Counted from the stretch's first letter, positions 28,218-37,476 are shown. The stretch: DNA of 64,000 bases from Streptomyces sp. CHD11 (GCF_018638295.1 NZ_JABTTS010000003.1:124001-188000); one strand, 5' to 3'. The notes: generated by a model not told the origin, from the sequence alone. Made by a program: numbers and translations.

Positions 28218-29431
28218 TTCCGAAGGGGGTCGGTCGGGATCGTGGCACGGACCCCGAACCCGCCTCCGGGCCGGGGACCGGCCTCCAGTTCACCACCGAG
28301 CATCCGCACCCGTGCACGCAGCCCGGCCAGCCCGCGCCCGCCCGCAGGGTCCGGCTTCCGCGTGGCCGGTGCGGCGGCGGGCCCGTCGGTGGTCACCTCG
28401 ATCCCGATGTGCTGCTCGCCGTGGCGGAGCAGGATGCGTGTCGGCTTCCCGCCCGCGTACTTCATGGCGTTGGTGAGTGCCTCCTGCACCACCCGGTACG
28501 CGGCCAGCTCCACGTCCACGTTCTGCGCGGGCCGCTCGCCCTGCTCGCTGAACTCGACCGGCTGACCCGACCTGCGGGCCTGCTCGACCAGGTCCCCCAC
28601 CCGCCCCAGGGCGGGTGCCCGGCCCGCCCCCGCCGGGTCCGCGGACGCCGACTCGCCGGTCGCCTCCAGGACACCGAGCAGGTACCGCAGTTCCGTCAGC
28701 GCCCGACGGCCGGTGTCACTGACGGCCGTCAGCCCTTCGCCGGCGCGTTCCGGAGCGGACGTGAGCACGAACTGCGCCGCGTCGGCCTGGACCACCATGG
28801 CCGTCACGTGGTGGGTGACCACGTCGTGCAGTTCGCGGGCGATCCGCGCCCGCTCACCGGCCGTGGCCACCTCGGCAGCCAGCCGCCGCCGCTCCGCCTC
28901 CTCCGCCCGCCGCGTGCGCACCATGCTCCCCACCAGCCAGACCGCGGCCAGAGCCAGGGAGAACGCGAGATAGTCCGGTACCGACAGCGGTGAGCCGCGG
29001 CCGTCCAGGACGACGGCCAGCACGGCGTATCCCGTACTCGCCACGACGACCAGGCCGTGGCGGAAGCGGACCTGGTGGGCCCCGGCGGAGTACAGGGCCA
29101 GATACAGCCCCATGCTCGCGAACGTCGTCGCGAAGCCCATCGCCTGGTGCACGGCGAACGCGCCCGCGACGACGGCCAGACAGGCCGCGGGCCACCTGCG
29201 GCGGACCGCCAGCGGCAGGCTCTGGGCCAGGACCAGCCCGACACTCAGTAGGTTCGCCGGCCGCTCGGGCAGATCGCCGATCTGCGCACCGATCTTTGAC
29301 AGGGTCGGCACGAAGGCCAGCAGGGTGAGGGCCAGGGCGAGGACGCCGTCCTTGAGGAGAGCATCCCGCTCCCGCCACCGGTCGCGTGACACCCGGAGCA
29401 TCGGGAAGCTCCAGGGCGCCTGACGGGACAT
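28214..29431 (-). CDS. NarL-type sensor histidine kinase
   Basis: 405 residues from ATG 29431, which follows GGAGG. Five or six membrane helices lie in the first 180 residues (DGVLALALTLLAFVPTL, ACLAVVAGAFAVHQAMGF, YLAFSLALAAVWLVGSMV). HisKA_3 has the phosphoacceptor in RARIARELHDVVTHHVTAMV. The HATPase part includes QEALTNAMKYAGG and GRGLAGLRARV. This is a membrane-embedded sensor with no extracellular domain. It sits 28 bases after the CPBP gene and so is likely co-transcribed. Confidence 0.92.
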   Translation of the reverse strand: MSRQAPWSFPMLRVSRDRWRERDALLKDGVLALALTLLAFVPTLSKIGAQIGDLPERPANLLSVGLVLAQSLPLAVRRRWPAACLAVVAGAFAVHQAMGFATTFASMGLYLALYSAGAHQVRFRHGLVVVASTGYAVLAVVLDGRGSPLSVPDYLAFSLALAAVWLVGSMVRTRRAEEAERRRLAAEVATAGERARIARELHDVVTHHVTAMVVQADAAQFVLTSAPERAGEGLTAVSDTGRRALTELRYLLGVLEATGESASADPAGAGRAPALGRVGDLVEQARRSGQPVEFSEQGERPAQNVDVELAAYRVVQEALTNAMKYAGGKPTRILLRHGEQHIGIEVTTDGPAAAPATRKPDPAGGRGLAGLRARVRMLGGELEAGPRPGGGFGVRATIPTDPLRK

Positions 29432-29459
29432 CACTTCAGTTTCCTCCAGTCGGCCTGTC

Positions 29460-30338
29460 TCAACGGTTCGCGGATCGGCGGGCCTTGATGCCGCCGTCGC
29501 GGTGGGCACGGACGAGCATCACAACGGCGATGGCCACGCCGATGAGGACGGGCATGATCGATGCCTCCAGACCGAAGCCGCCACCGGTCAGAAGGGCGGA
29601 GCCGTGGACGTCGACGGTGAACAGACCCTCGGGGGCGTGTCCGGAGACCGGAATGCCGAGCAGCTGCTGCGTGAGGTTCCACGCGAAGTGCAGCCCCACG
29701 ACGAACCAGATGTTACGCCGCCACAGGAAGGCGGCTCCCAGCAGGACGCCCGCCTCCAGAGCGATCGCCACTCCGCTCCACGCGTTCGCAGCCGGGGCTC
29801 CCAGGTGCGCGACACCGAAGAACAGCGAGGTGATCACGATGGCGGCCCAACTGCCCCACAACTTCTCCAGAGCCTGCAGGGCGAGACCACGGAACAGCAA
29901 CTCCTCGGTGACCGCAGCGCCGACCTGGACCGCGACCGCGGTCCAGACGACCGACATGAAGCCGTCACCCGCCCAGGAGAACGAATAGCCTCCGAACGCC
30001 GTGATCAGGAGAACGGAGACGAGGATGAAGCCCAGGCCGATCCCGCCGCCCAGCAGCACCTCCCGGCCGGCCCCGAGCCGGGCGATTTCCGGCGTTGAGC
30101 GTTGTGCGGCATGGCGCATGACCAGCCAGTACACGGCCACCGCGGCGACCGCGCCCAGCACCGGCACCGGTCCGGGACCGGTCGCCGTCAGACCCGAGAC
30201 GAGGCCGACGCCGACCATGCCCGTCAGCATCCAGCCGAGCGGGGAGCGCGCGATCCGGCCCCAACGGCCTCCGAGTCCCTCGCGGTCCCCTTCCGGGCCG
30301 GATCCCGTGTCGTGCGGTGTGACGGACGCCGTGCCCAT
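29460..30338 (-). CDS. CPBP-family intramembrane metalloprotease
   Basis: 292 residues, about eight hydrophobic segments. The three ABI/CPBP motifs are present: TEELLFRGLAL (EExxxR), FFGVAHLG (FxxxH) and HFAWNLTQQ (HxxxN/B). Family members are membrane proteases or scaffolds, in bacteria often tied to peptide/bacteriocin self-immunity. Here it heads an operon with a two-component system; it might process or shield the sensor, but that is a guess. The N-terminal 25 residues are hydrophilic. Confidence 0.9.
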   Translation of the reverse strand: MGTASVTPHDTGSGPEGDREGLGGRWGRIARSPLGWMLTGMVGVGLVSGLTATGPGPVPVLGAVAAVAVYWLVMRHAAQRSTPEIARLGAGREVLLGGGIGLGFILVSVLLITAFGGYSFSWAGDGFMSVVWTAVAVQVGAAVTEELLFRGLALQALEKLWGSWAAIVITSLFFGVAHLGAPAANAWSGVAIALEAGVLLGAAFLWRRNIWFVVGLHFAWNLTQQLLGIPVSGHAPEGLFTVDVHGSALLTGGGFGLEASIMPVLIGVAIAVVMLVRAHRDGGIKARRSANR

Positions 30339-30700
30339 GGTGGCCTTCCCTTCGGTGGTCGCACTCGTGGCGACCTGACGACCACGCTAGGAAGGCGCCG
30401 CCGTCCGCGAATCACCCGCGTATGGACAGCTCCTGTAGCTCTCACGGGGGATGCGCCACCCTCGTCCGCCGCTCAGCACGCGCAGCCGCGCGGCACAGTC
30501 GGGGCGCGGACAGGACCGGACGCCGTGCGAGGGGCGGGAACCGAAGGCCGCGGCGGCGGGAATCGGGTGGGGAGACAGCGTCGACCGGTCCGCACCGCAC
30601 CGCACCGGTAGGACGGTCCCGCCGCTCTTCTCCGGACGGAACGGCCTGGAGCAGGAGCCGTCCGGGACCGGGAACGGCGGCCGCTGCGTGGTTCGGGGTT
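30339..30700. other. intergenic region, no gene seen
   Basis: About 360 bases between the CPBP start and the end of the reductase gene. Contains the CPBP operon promoter region; open frames on both strands are low-complexity. Confidence 0.5.
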
Positions 30701-31666
30701 CTAGGCGACCCTGATCACGTACTTGCCCTGTACGCCGCCCGCCTCCAGCTCCTGGTGTGCCGTCGCTGTCTCCTCCAGCGGGAAGACGGTGTCCACCGCA
30801 GGGCGCAGCTTCCCCTCGACCACATGGCGGGCGAGGTCGTCCAACTGCCCTTGCCGGGGATTGCCGCTGAAGACGCGCACCCGTCCACGCCCGTGGATCA
30901 CGCTGGCCGCGATATAGCCGAGTGATGCGGCGGGCCGGTTCAGGTCGAAGGCGATGGTGACCATGCGCCCTCCGGGATCCAGTAGGCGTCGGAAGGCCCG
31001 CAGGTCGGTCCCCACGGTGTCCAGGACCACGTCGAAACGTCCCAGCTGCGCAGGGCGGACGCTCCGGTGGTCCACTGCCTCGTGAGCCCCGAGCCCGCGG
31101 ACGAATTCGAGGTTGGCGGCGCGTGCGAGGGCCGTGACCTCTGCGCCGTAGGCCCGTCCGAGCTGGACGGCCGCATGGCCGACGCCGCCCGCCCCGCCCC
31201 GCACGAGCAGTCGTTCACCGGGGCGCAGCGCGGCTTTGTCCCGCAGTGCGGTGACGGCGGTGGTGGCCACCGGCAGCGCGGCGGCGTCGACCAGGTCCAG
31301 TCCGTCGGGGACCTGGCCGACCCGGTCGGCCGGCACGGTCACGTACTCGGCGGCGCTGCCGAATCCGGAGGTGCGGCCCAGGACCCCCCAGACGCGGTCG
31401 CCGACCGTGAGCCGCGTGACTCCGTCGCCCTGCGCGGCGACCTCGCCGGTGAAGTCCAAGCCGACGCGCTGGGGGAACCTCCGGCCGGTCACGAGGCGGA
31501 GGCGGCCGGCGCGGGCTGCCAGTTCTCCGCCGTTGACACTGAGCGCGTGCACCTTCACGAGGACCTCGCCGGGGGCCGGTTCGGGGCGCGGCACCGGGCC
31601 CAGGTACAGCACCTCGGGGCCGCCGTAGCGGTCGTAGAGCACTGCATTCATCATGTGGTTCTTCAT
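30701..31666 (-). CDS. NADP-dependent zinc-independent oxidoreductase (quinone reductase/MDR type)
   Basis: 321 residues from ATG 31666 (other Met codons at 31654 and 31651 could serve). Medium-chain dehydrogenase/reductase fold: N-terminal GroES-like part (GPEVLYLGPVPRPEPAPGEV, GLDFTGEVAAQG) and nucleotide-binding LLVRGGAGGVGHAAVQLG. No zinc-ligand Cys/His set is seen, so it belongs to the quinone oxidoreductase branch that reduces enones or quinones with NADPH. It is divergent from a TetR gene with a palindrome between them. Confidence 0.92.
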   Translation of the reverse strand: MKNHMMNAVLYDRYGGPEVLYLGPVPRPEPAPGEVLVKVHALSVNGGELAARAGRLRLVTGRRFPQRVGLDFTGEVAAQGDGVTRLTVGDRVWGVLGRTSGFGSAAEYVTVPADRVGQVPDGLDLVDAAALPVATTAVTALRDKAALRPGERLLVRGGAGGVGHAAVQLGRAYGAEVTALARAANLEFVRGLGAHEAVDHRSVRPAQLGRFDVVLDTVGTDLRAFRRLLDPGGRMVTIAFDLNRPAASLGYIAASVIHGRGRVRVFSGNPRQGQLDDLARHVVEGKLRPAVDTVFPLEETATAHQELEAGGVQGKYVIRVA

Positions 31667-31721
31667 CGTTGCGCCTCTGCTGCCGTGATCGAACGAGGTG
31701 TGACACCGACGGTAGGCTGCT

Positions 31722-31743
31722 AAGCGGACGCAATCGTCCGTTT
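31722..31743. promoter_or_regulatory. candidate TetR operator
   Basis: AAGCGGACG-CAAT-CGTCCGTTT: 9-bp arms with one mismatch and a 4-base spacer. It lies 26 bases before the TetR ATG and 56 bases before the reductase ATG, as expected for joint control and autoregulation. Confidence 0.6.
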
Positions 31744-31768
31744 GGACCGGAAGCGAGAGACAGTGACG

Positions 31769-32443
31769 ATGGAATCCTCTCGGATCACACCCCAGGGCGG
31801 AGTGCGGGCGGACGCCCGGCGCAACCGGGAGCGGGTCCTGGCCGCCGCCCGCGCGGTCTTCGCCGAGCACGGGATCGACGCGCCGATGGCCACCGTGGCC
31901 CGCCGGGCCGGAGTCGGCGTAGCGACGCTGTACCGGCATTTCCCGACCCGGGACGCACTGGTGAGGGGGGCGTTCAGGCAGCAGATGGAGACCTGCTCGC
32001 GGGCGCTCACCGATGCCCTGGCCGCCCCGGACCCCTGGCAGGGCCTCCAGCATCTGGTCGAGACCGTCTGCGAACTGCAGCGGGAGGAAGGGGGGTTCCC
32101 TGCCGCGTTTCTCGCCGCCTCTCCGGAAAGCGGCGCGGAACACGCGCGGTCCCGGGAACAGGCGGAGCGGGACATCATGACTCTCGTCCGCAGAGCTCAG
32201 GCCACGGGCGCGCTGCGGGCCGATTTCCATCCTTCCGACCTCGCCGTGATCCTGTTGGCCCACTGCGGTCTGGTGGCCGCGCTACCGGACGACCCGGCGG
32301 CCTCCCGACGCCTGGTGGCCTACCTGCTCCAGTCGTTCCGTGCCGACGCGGTGGGCCGGCCGCTGCCTCCGCCGGCTGCTCTGACACTGCAGAGTCTCCC
32401 GCTCACGACTGCGGGCCTCCAGGGGCGACGGCCCAGAGCCTGA
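31769..32443 (+). CDS. TetR-family transcriptional regulator
   Basis: 224 residues from ATG 31769. The N-terminal DNA-binding domain is complete: RERVLAAARAVFAEHGIDAP then VARRAGVGVATLYRHFPTRD. The ligand domain matches the actinobacterial SbtR/TetR_C-type. The protein is divergent from the quinone reductase-like gene and probably represses it until an electrophile binds. The Pro/Leu-rich tail (VGRPLPPPAALTLQSLPL) looks unstructured. Confidence 0.9.
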   Translation: MESSRITPQGGVRADARRNRERVLAAARAVFAEHGIDAPMATVARRAGVGVATLYRHFPTRDALVRGAFRQQMETCSRALTDALAAPDPWQGLQHLVETVCELQREEGGFPAAFLAASPESGAEHARSREQAERDIMTLVRRAQATGALRADFHPSDLAVILLAHCGLVAALPDDPAASRRLVAYLLQSFRADAVGRPLPPPAALTLQSLPLTTAGLQGRRPRA

Positions 32444-32563
32444 CGTGGAGCGGCAGTTGCCCGCAGGGACGGCCGGCCCGGCGAACGTCTCCCGCGTGCC
32501 GGAACGGGCCATGCCCGGCAACGGAGGCGTGCTCACTGACAACACCGCGGTGGAGTGGCGCGG

Positions 32564-33658
32564 TCAGAGATCGGTGTCGAGTCGGATGTGCTCGATGCCC
32601 TCGTCCAGGAAGGTGGCCAGGTCCTGGGCTTCAGCATGGACGGCTCGCTGCTCCGGGGCGGTGAGCGGACGGAGAGGGCTGATGCGAAGCCGGTTCTCGC
32701 GAACGGTCCAGGTGGCGGTGACCCGCCCGTCGACGAGGACCGTGCGGTGGCCTTCGACGGAGAGACCGAGGTGGGCGGCGTCGATGATGCGGCCGCGGTC
32801 GCGGTAGCCGAGGATGGCGTTGTCGAAGGCCGGGAGGAACCTGACGGGGGCGGGGGTGTCGGGGTGGGGGCGGGGTGCGTCGGGCAGGTCGAGCAGTTCG
32901 CGGCCGTGTTCGTCGCGGAAGGCGACGAGTTCATCCCGGGCGGCTTTGATGGCGGCGGGAAGACCGGCGAGGCCGCACCAGGCACGGAGGTCCGAACTGG
33001 TGGCGGGCCCGTAGGCGGCGAGGTAGCGGTGCAGCAACTGCTGTCCGACGGGGTCGTTGTCGCCGGTGGGCAGGGGGTCGATGTCCCGTTCCAGCCAGGT
33101 GGCCAACGGCAGGTTGACCACGCCCGCTCTCCGCTGCCACAGGCCGCGGGGCGGGAGTTGGGCCATGGGGATGAGGGCGGCGACGAGCAGTTCGCCCAGG
33201 ACACGGCGTGGCGGGCCGGGCCAGCGGTCTTCGAGGGCCTGCACGAGTTCGCGCAGGGTGCGGGGCTGCCGGTCGGCCATCACCGCGCGGCCCGCGGCGG
33301 CGACCTCGTCCATGTCGATGCCGGCCAGCTCGCTCCGGTAGGTGCCCAGTACCCGCTGCCGGAGCATGGTGTCGTGGCGGGCCCGCCAGGCGAGCGCGTC
33401 GCCCGCGGTGACGAGGTGGACGGTGCGGCGCATCAGGTGGGTGCGCACCACCGTGCGGCCGGTCAGTGCGTCGTCCAGTTGCCCGGGCCGCAAGCCGGCC
33501 AGGCGGGACCAGAGTCCGGCGAAGGGTTCCTGGGGTTCTTGCGCCTGCAGGCCGCACAGGTGGGCCACCGTTTCGTGCACGGACGTGTCGGTGCGGGTGA
33601 GCAGGTGCTGGCGGGCCAGGGTGGCGCGGTTGAGGGCGCGGCTGTCGAGGACGGTCAT
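32564..33658 (-). CDS. AlkZ-like winged-helix DNA-binding protein (possible DNA glycosylase)
   Basis: 364 residues of the HTH_42 (PF06224) family. The QxQ catalytic motif of AlkZ/YcaQ DNA glycosylases is present as Gln38-Ala-Gln40 in CGLQAQEPQEPF. The substrate loop region has THLMRRTVHLV. AlkZ removes azinomycin crosslinks and gives self-resistance to the producer; YcaQ unhooks interstrand crosslinks. Many members have no known target. No biosynthetic cluster is nearby, so a self-resistance role is not supported here. Glycosylase function is inferred from the motif. Confidence 0.8.
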   Translation of the reverse strand: MTVLDSRALNRATLARQHLLTRTDTSVHETVAHLCGLQAQEPQEPFAGLWSRLAGLRPGQLDDALTGRTVVRTHLMRRTVHLVTAGDALAWRARHDTMLRQRVLGTYRSELAGIDMDEVAAAGRAVMADRQPRTLRELVQALEDRWPGPPRRVLGELLVAALIPMAQLPPRGLWQRRAGVVNLPLATWLERDIDPLPTGDNDPVGQQLLHRYLAAYGPATSSDLRAWCGLAGLPAAIKAARDELVAFRDEHGRELLDLPDAPRPHPDTPAPVRFLPAFDNAILGYRDRGRIIDAAHLGLSVEGHRTVLVDGRVTATWTVRENRLRISPLRPLTAPEQRAVHAEAQDLATFLDEGIEHIRLDTDL

Positions 33659-33856
33659 GGTGTGTCTCAGGCCGCCGCTCGCTCGTGGGGCGGGCGTCGG
33701 CGCGCTCCGTACGCTCGGGGTGGCCCGGTCCTTCCCAGCTTACGCATCCGCACGTGACCCGCTTTCTTCCGTTCCTTCGGTGTACTCGGTGCCTGCGCCG
33801 TCCGGGCCGCCGGGGGTGGGCGGCCCGGACGGCGCAGTCCTGTCGGGCCGGCTGGA

Positions 33857-34279
33857 TCAGCTGTTGTACGGGGCGGTGACGTCCAGCACCCAGGTGACGC
33901 CGAAGCGGTCGGTGAGCATGCCGTACAGGGGCGCCCACGGTGCGGGCTCCAGCGCACGTACGACGGCGGAGCCCTCGGCGAGCTTGTCCCACAGGGCGGT
34001 GATCTCTTCGGCGTCGTCACCGCGTACGGAGACGAAGAACGGGTTCGCGCCCTGGTTCCACGGCAGTTGCGAGGGCACGTCGTAGGCCATGACATGGAAG
34101 CCGTTGTCGCCGGCCACCTCGCCCCACATCACCCAGTCCGCCTCGTTCTCGTTCTGTACGGCGCCCGCGTCCTTGTAGGTGACCGCGACGGTGCGTCCGC
34201 CGAAGACGGACCGGTAGAAGCCGAGTGCCTCGCGCGCGGTGCCCCGGAAGTTCAGGTGAGTGGTGGTTGTGACGGACAT
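33857..34279 (-). CDS. VOC-superfamily PhnB/YciE-like protein
   Basis: 140 residues from ATG 34279, after AGGAG. Single glyoxalase-type beta-alpha-beta-beta-beta module pair: LNFRGTAREALGFYRSVFGG, then ANPFFVSVRGDDAEEITALW and LTDRFGVTWVLDV at the end. This is the PhnB-like class (formerly called 3-demethylubiquinone methyltransferase-like). Metal ligands are not certain. It is divergent from the WYL regulator gene, which may control it. Confidence 0.88.
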   Translation of the reverse strand: MSVTTTTHLNFRGTAREALGFYRSVFGGRTVAVTYKDAGAVQNENEADWVMWGEVAGDNGFHVMAYDVPSQLPWNQGANPFFVSVRGDDAEEITALWDKLAEGSAVVRALEPAPWAPLYGMLTDRFGVTWVLDVTAPYNS

Positions 34280-34435
34280 GGTCTGCTCCTTGCCTCGACG
34301 CAGCGTGCGCCGCCGACCCGTCCAGTGCGGGTGGCGACCGCGTGACCAGGAGTGATGCCTCCTGATCGGCTTGTACGCCACCTTGGCAGGAGTACCGGAC
34401 AGGGCGTGTCCTCTACTTCCGCGATGATGGATTCC

Positions 34436-35425
34436 ATGCAGAAGACGTCCTCCCGGCTGCTCGCGCTGCTCTCGCTGCTCCAGACCCACCGTGACTGGTC
34501 CGGCGGGGATCTCGCCCGGCGTCTGGACGTCACCTCGCGCACCGTGCGCCGCGACATCGACCGGCTGCGCGATCTCGGCTACCCGATCACCACCGTGAAA
34601 GGACCGGCCGGCGGATACCGGCTGGAGGCCGGCACCCGGATGCCGCCTCTGCTGTTCGACGACGGCCAGGCTGTCGCGCTGGCCGTCGCGCTGCAGACCG
34701 CGGCCGCCGGCACCGCCGTCGCCGAAGACGCCGCCCGCGCACTGGCCACCCTCCGCCAGGTCATGCCACCCCACCTGCGCCACCGCATCGATCTGCTGCA
34801 CGTCACCGCCGTCCGGCCGCCCGCTGCCGGCGCCACCGCCGAGGTGGATCCTCAGGTCCTGCTGGAGCTCAGCCAGGTCATCCACGCCCGCCAGGAACTG
34901 CGCTTCGACCACACCCCGGGCCCGGGCGCCGCCTCCGGCGTCTCGCGCCGCGCGGAGCCCCACCACCTGGTCACCTGGCGCCATCGCTGGTACCTCGTGG
35001 CCTTCGACCTCGACCGCGACGACTGGCGCACCTTCCGCGTGGACCGCATCCGGCCCCGCACACCCACCGGCCCCCGCTTCACCCCGCGCGCACTCCCCGG
35101 CGGCGACGTCTCCACGTTCATCACCAGCCGGTTCCGCGGCAATGACGGCACCACCACCGAATGGCCCTGCCGAGGCGAGGTCATCCTGCCTCTCCCGGCC
35201 GCCGAGGTCGCCCCCTTCGCCCAGGACGCCATCGTCGAGGAACTCGGCCCCGACCGCTGCCGGCTCACCCTCGGCTCCTGGTCCTGGACCGGACTCGCCG
35301 CCACCCTCGGTCACTTCGACACCGACGTCACCGTCGTCGGTCCACCGCAGCTGGCCGCCGCGTTCGCCGACCTCGCCGCCCGATACACCCGCGTCGCGGG
35401 ATCGCGGAGCGGTCCGCCGCCGTGA
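34436..35425 (+). CDS. WYL-domain (YafY-type) transcriptional regulator
   Basis: 329 residues; the ATG at 34436 fits the family start (MQKTSSRLLALLSLLQ), with ATGs at 34424 and 34427 also possible. An HTH_11-type winged helix covers residues 1-60 (GGDLARRLDVTSRTVRRDID, GYPITTVKGPAGGYRLEAG). A WYL domain covers about 140-215 (HHLVTWRHRWYLVAFDLDRD), and a WCX segment lies at the end. WYL proteins bind single-stranded nucleic acids or other ligands and act in stress and DNA-damage control. Likely regulator of the divergent VOC gene. Confidence 0.92.
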   Translation: MQKTSSRLLALLSLLQTHRDWSGGDLARRLDVTSRTVRRDIDRLRDLGYPITTVKGPAGGYRLEAGTRMPPLLFDDGQAVALAVALQTAAAGTAVAEDAARALATLRQVMPPHLRHRIDLLHVTAVRPPAAGATAEVDPQVLLELSQVIHARQELRFDHTPGPGAASGVSRRAEPHHLVTWRHRWYLVAFDLDRDDWRTFRVDRIRPRTPTGPRFTPRALPGGDVSTFITSRFRGNDGTTTEWPCRGEVILPLPAAEVAPFAQDAIVEELGPDRCRLTLGSWSWTGLAATLGHFDTDVTVVGPPQLAAAFADLAARYTRVAGSRSGPPP

Positions 35426-35520
35426 GGAGCGCCCTCGCCGCGACCCTTCTCTTTCGCGGGAGGTCGTCGACGGGGCGCGGCCGGGCGGCGCCCCTGTCGC
35501 ACGGGCTCCGTGGGGACCGC

Positions 35521-35859
35521 TCAGGCGAGCTGCGCCTTCAGCCACCGCAGGACGTCACGTGTGACCGGGTCGGTGATGTCCGCGAACTCGTCGTGGCGTT
35601 CGAGGAACTTCGCGACGTAGGGGCAGACCGGGACGATGCGCAATCCGGCCGCGCGCACGTCGGTGAGTGCCTGCTGGACCAGCTGTGAGGCCAGCCCTTG
35701 GCCGGCGAACGCCTCGTCGATCTCCGTATGGAAGAAGACCCGCTGCGTGCCCAGGTCACGGTACTCGGTCAGACCCGCACGCTGGCCGTCGACCAGGATC
35801 TCGTACTGGTGATCGGCGTCCACACGCTCGACGACCGCAGGGGTGGAGGACTCGCTCAT
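35521..35859 (-). CDS. small GNAT acetyltransferase (YjdJ/NATD1-like), copy 1
   Basis: 112 residues, the usual length of the YjdJ family. The acetyl-CoA site is seen as VFFHTEIDEAFAGQGLASQL and the C-terminal VCPYVAKFLERHDEF is typical. The family has no firmly established substrate. It lies 21 bases after the pirin gene and would share its promoter. A similar protein is encoded at 38214-38522. Confidence 0.9.
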   Translation of the reverse strand: MSESSTPAVVERVDADHQYEILVDGQRAGLTEYRDLGTQRVFFHTEIDEAFAGQGLASQLVQQALTDVRAAGLRIVPVCPYVAKFLERHDEFADITDPVTRDVLRWLKAQLA

Positions 35860-35880
35860 GGTGTGCCTTTCGCAAGGGGG

Positions 35881-36870
35881 TCAGCGGACCGGCGGGTTCC
35901 GGCGCGGTGTGATGACGGCGTGTGGCAGGGCCGGGGCGGGAAGACGGCCGCCTGGAAAGTCGTCGATGACGCCGAAGCGGTCGGAGGAGGCTTCCCAGTC
36001 CTCGCGGGCTTTCACGATGTCCTCGTGGCTGCGGCCGATGAAGTTCCACCACATGACGATCTCCTCTCCGAAGGGAGGTCCTCCGAGGAGGACGGTCCGG
36101 GCGGGGGCATCGGACTCGTTCACCATCGTCAGGGTGTCCACGCCGCGCGGGACGTAGCCGAGTTCGGCAGGCCGCAGCACGGTGTCGATCAGGCGGACGT
36201 GTCCGCCGTCCACGAGGAGACCGTGCTCGAAGGTCGCGTCCACGGCGAGAGTGATCGCCGCACGGGGTTCGATGACGATCTCGGCGCCGAGCAGCGGCGT
36301 GAACGCCCGGACCGGGGAGGTCCGGCCGGCGAGCGAGCCCAGAAAGACCCTGATCTGAGCCCCGTCGATCTGCGCGGGGTCGGGCACGTAGTGCTGGAAG
36401 TCGCGGGCGGTGTCACGGTGTTCTTCGGGAAGCGCGACCCACAACTGGACGCCGTGGAGGACGGTGGTCTGCGGGGTGGAGACCTCTGAGTGTGCGATGC
36501 CGTATCCGCCGGTCATGAGGTTCATCTCGCCGGGCCGGATCAGGGCATGGCTGCCGAGGGTGTCGCGATGCTCGACCTCTCCGCTGAACAGCCAGCTCAC
36601 CGTCTGCAGACCGGTGTGCGGATGCGGGGGCAGGTCCATGCCTCCCGACGCGGCGACATCGTGCGGACCGTAGTGATCGGCGAAGCACCAGGCGCCGATG
36701 AGCGTGCGCTCCCGCTGGGGCAGCGTCCGCCGCACGCGTATCGCTCGTGGACCGCCGAGGGGGACCTCTCGAGCCGACAGGACATCGACCCGGGGGGACC
36801 CGGTCGGCCGGTCACGTTCGGCGAACTCTCCGCAGCGCACAGCCGCGGCATCGGTTTCCGCGTTGCTCAT
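35881..36870 (-). CDS. pirin-family protein
   Basis: 329 residues from ATG 36870, which follows AGGAGGTG. It has the bicupin pirin pattern: LPPHPHTGLQTVSWLFSGEV (iron-binding His pair), EMNLMTGGYGIAHSE and QLWVALPEEHRD. Bacterial pirins are iron proteins; some are quercetinases, others redox regulators. It is divergent from the AhpD-like gene, and the shared promoter carries one copy of the island motif (36895-36908). Together they suggest an oxidative or aromatic-compound stress response. Confidence 0.93.
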   Translation of the reverse strand: MSNAETDAAAVRCGEFAERDRPTGSPRVDVLSAREVPLGGPRAIRVRRTLPQRERTLIGAWCFADHYGPHDVAASGGMDLPPHPHTGLQTVSWLFSGEVEHRDTLGSHALIRPGEMNLMTGGYGIAHSEVSTPQTTVLHGVQLWVALPEEHRDTARDFQHYVPDPAQIDGAQIRVFLGSLAGRTSPVRAFTPLLGAEIVIEPRAAITLAVDATFEHGLLVDGGHVRLIDTVLRPAELGYVPRGVDTLTMVNESDAPARTVLLGGPPFGEEIVMWWNFIGRSHEDIVKAREDWEASSDRFGVIDDFPGGRLPAPALPHAVITPRRNPPVR

Positions 36871-36894
36871 CGGGAGCACCTCCTGCCCGTTCTG

Positions 36895-36908
36895 GTTGTC
36901 ACATCAAC
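36895..36908. promoter_or_regulatory. island motif copy A (pirin/AhpD promoter)
   Basis: GTTGTCACATCAAC, followed by TAG. It differs at two positions from copy B (GTTGACGCATCAAC), 25 bases upstream of the pirin ATG and 80 before the AhpD start. Confidence 0.6.
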
Positions 36909-36987
36909 TAGGATGCCACGGAGACAGGCCGATGGCCACAGCACCCGGAGACAGGCCACTGTGAGCGTGACCCGAAGGAGCCCCGTC

Positions 36988-37476
36988 GTGAGCGACCACA
37001 CCCACAACCCCCCGGCCCGAAGGGTCTTCATCGACAAACAGAGTCCCCAGGCCTTCCGCGCCTTGACACAGGTCTCGGAAGCGGTGCGAACGACAGCCTC
37101 CGAGGCCGGACTCGACCGCACCGCCGTGGAACTGATCAACCTCCGCGTGTCCCAGCTCAACGGCTGCGCCTACTGCCTCGACGTGCACACCCGAGCGGCC
37201 CTGCGCGCCGGCGAATCACCGCAGAGACTCGGAGTCCTGAGCGCATGGCGGGACACCGGCCTGTTCACTCCCCCGGAGCGCGCCGTCCTCGCACTGGCCG
37301 AAGCCACAACCGATCCGGCGAACGCCTCGAAGCAGACGTCCGCATACGAGGCCGCCCGACAGGTCCTCTCCGCGGACCAGATCTCGGCCGCGATCTGGGT
37401 GGCGGTCACCATCAACGCGTTCAATCGCGTGTCGATCATGAGCAAGCACCCCGTACCGCCGCGTCGCGACCGCTAG
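36988..37476 (+). CDS. AhpD-like carboxymuconolactone decarboxylase-family protein
   Basis: 162 residues from a GTG at 36988, which follows GAAGGAG. The redox-active CxxC of AhpD is present with its downstream His (NGCAYCLDVHTRAAL). Family members are alkylhydroperoxidases or thiol-disulfide partners for peroxide reduction. Conserved helices follow (ERAVLALAEATTD, ISAAIWVAVTINAFNRVSI). It is divergent from pirin with the island motif between them, so a shared stress response is likely. Confidence 0.92.
   Translation: MSDHTHNPPARRVFIDKQSPQAFRALTQVSEAVRTTASEAGLDRTAVELINLRVSQLNGCAYCLDVHTRAALRAGESPQRLGVLSAWRDTGLFTPPERAVLALAEATTDPANASKQTSAYEAARQVLSADQISAAIWVAVTINAFNRVSIMSKHPVPPRRDR

Noticed and set aside
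30355..30385. 7-bp inverted repeat (GTGGTCG/CGACCAC)
   Set aside because: The 17-base spacer and short arms make it easily expected by chance in this GC context.
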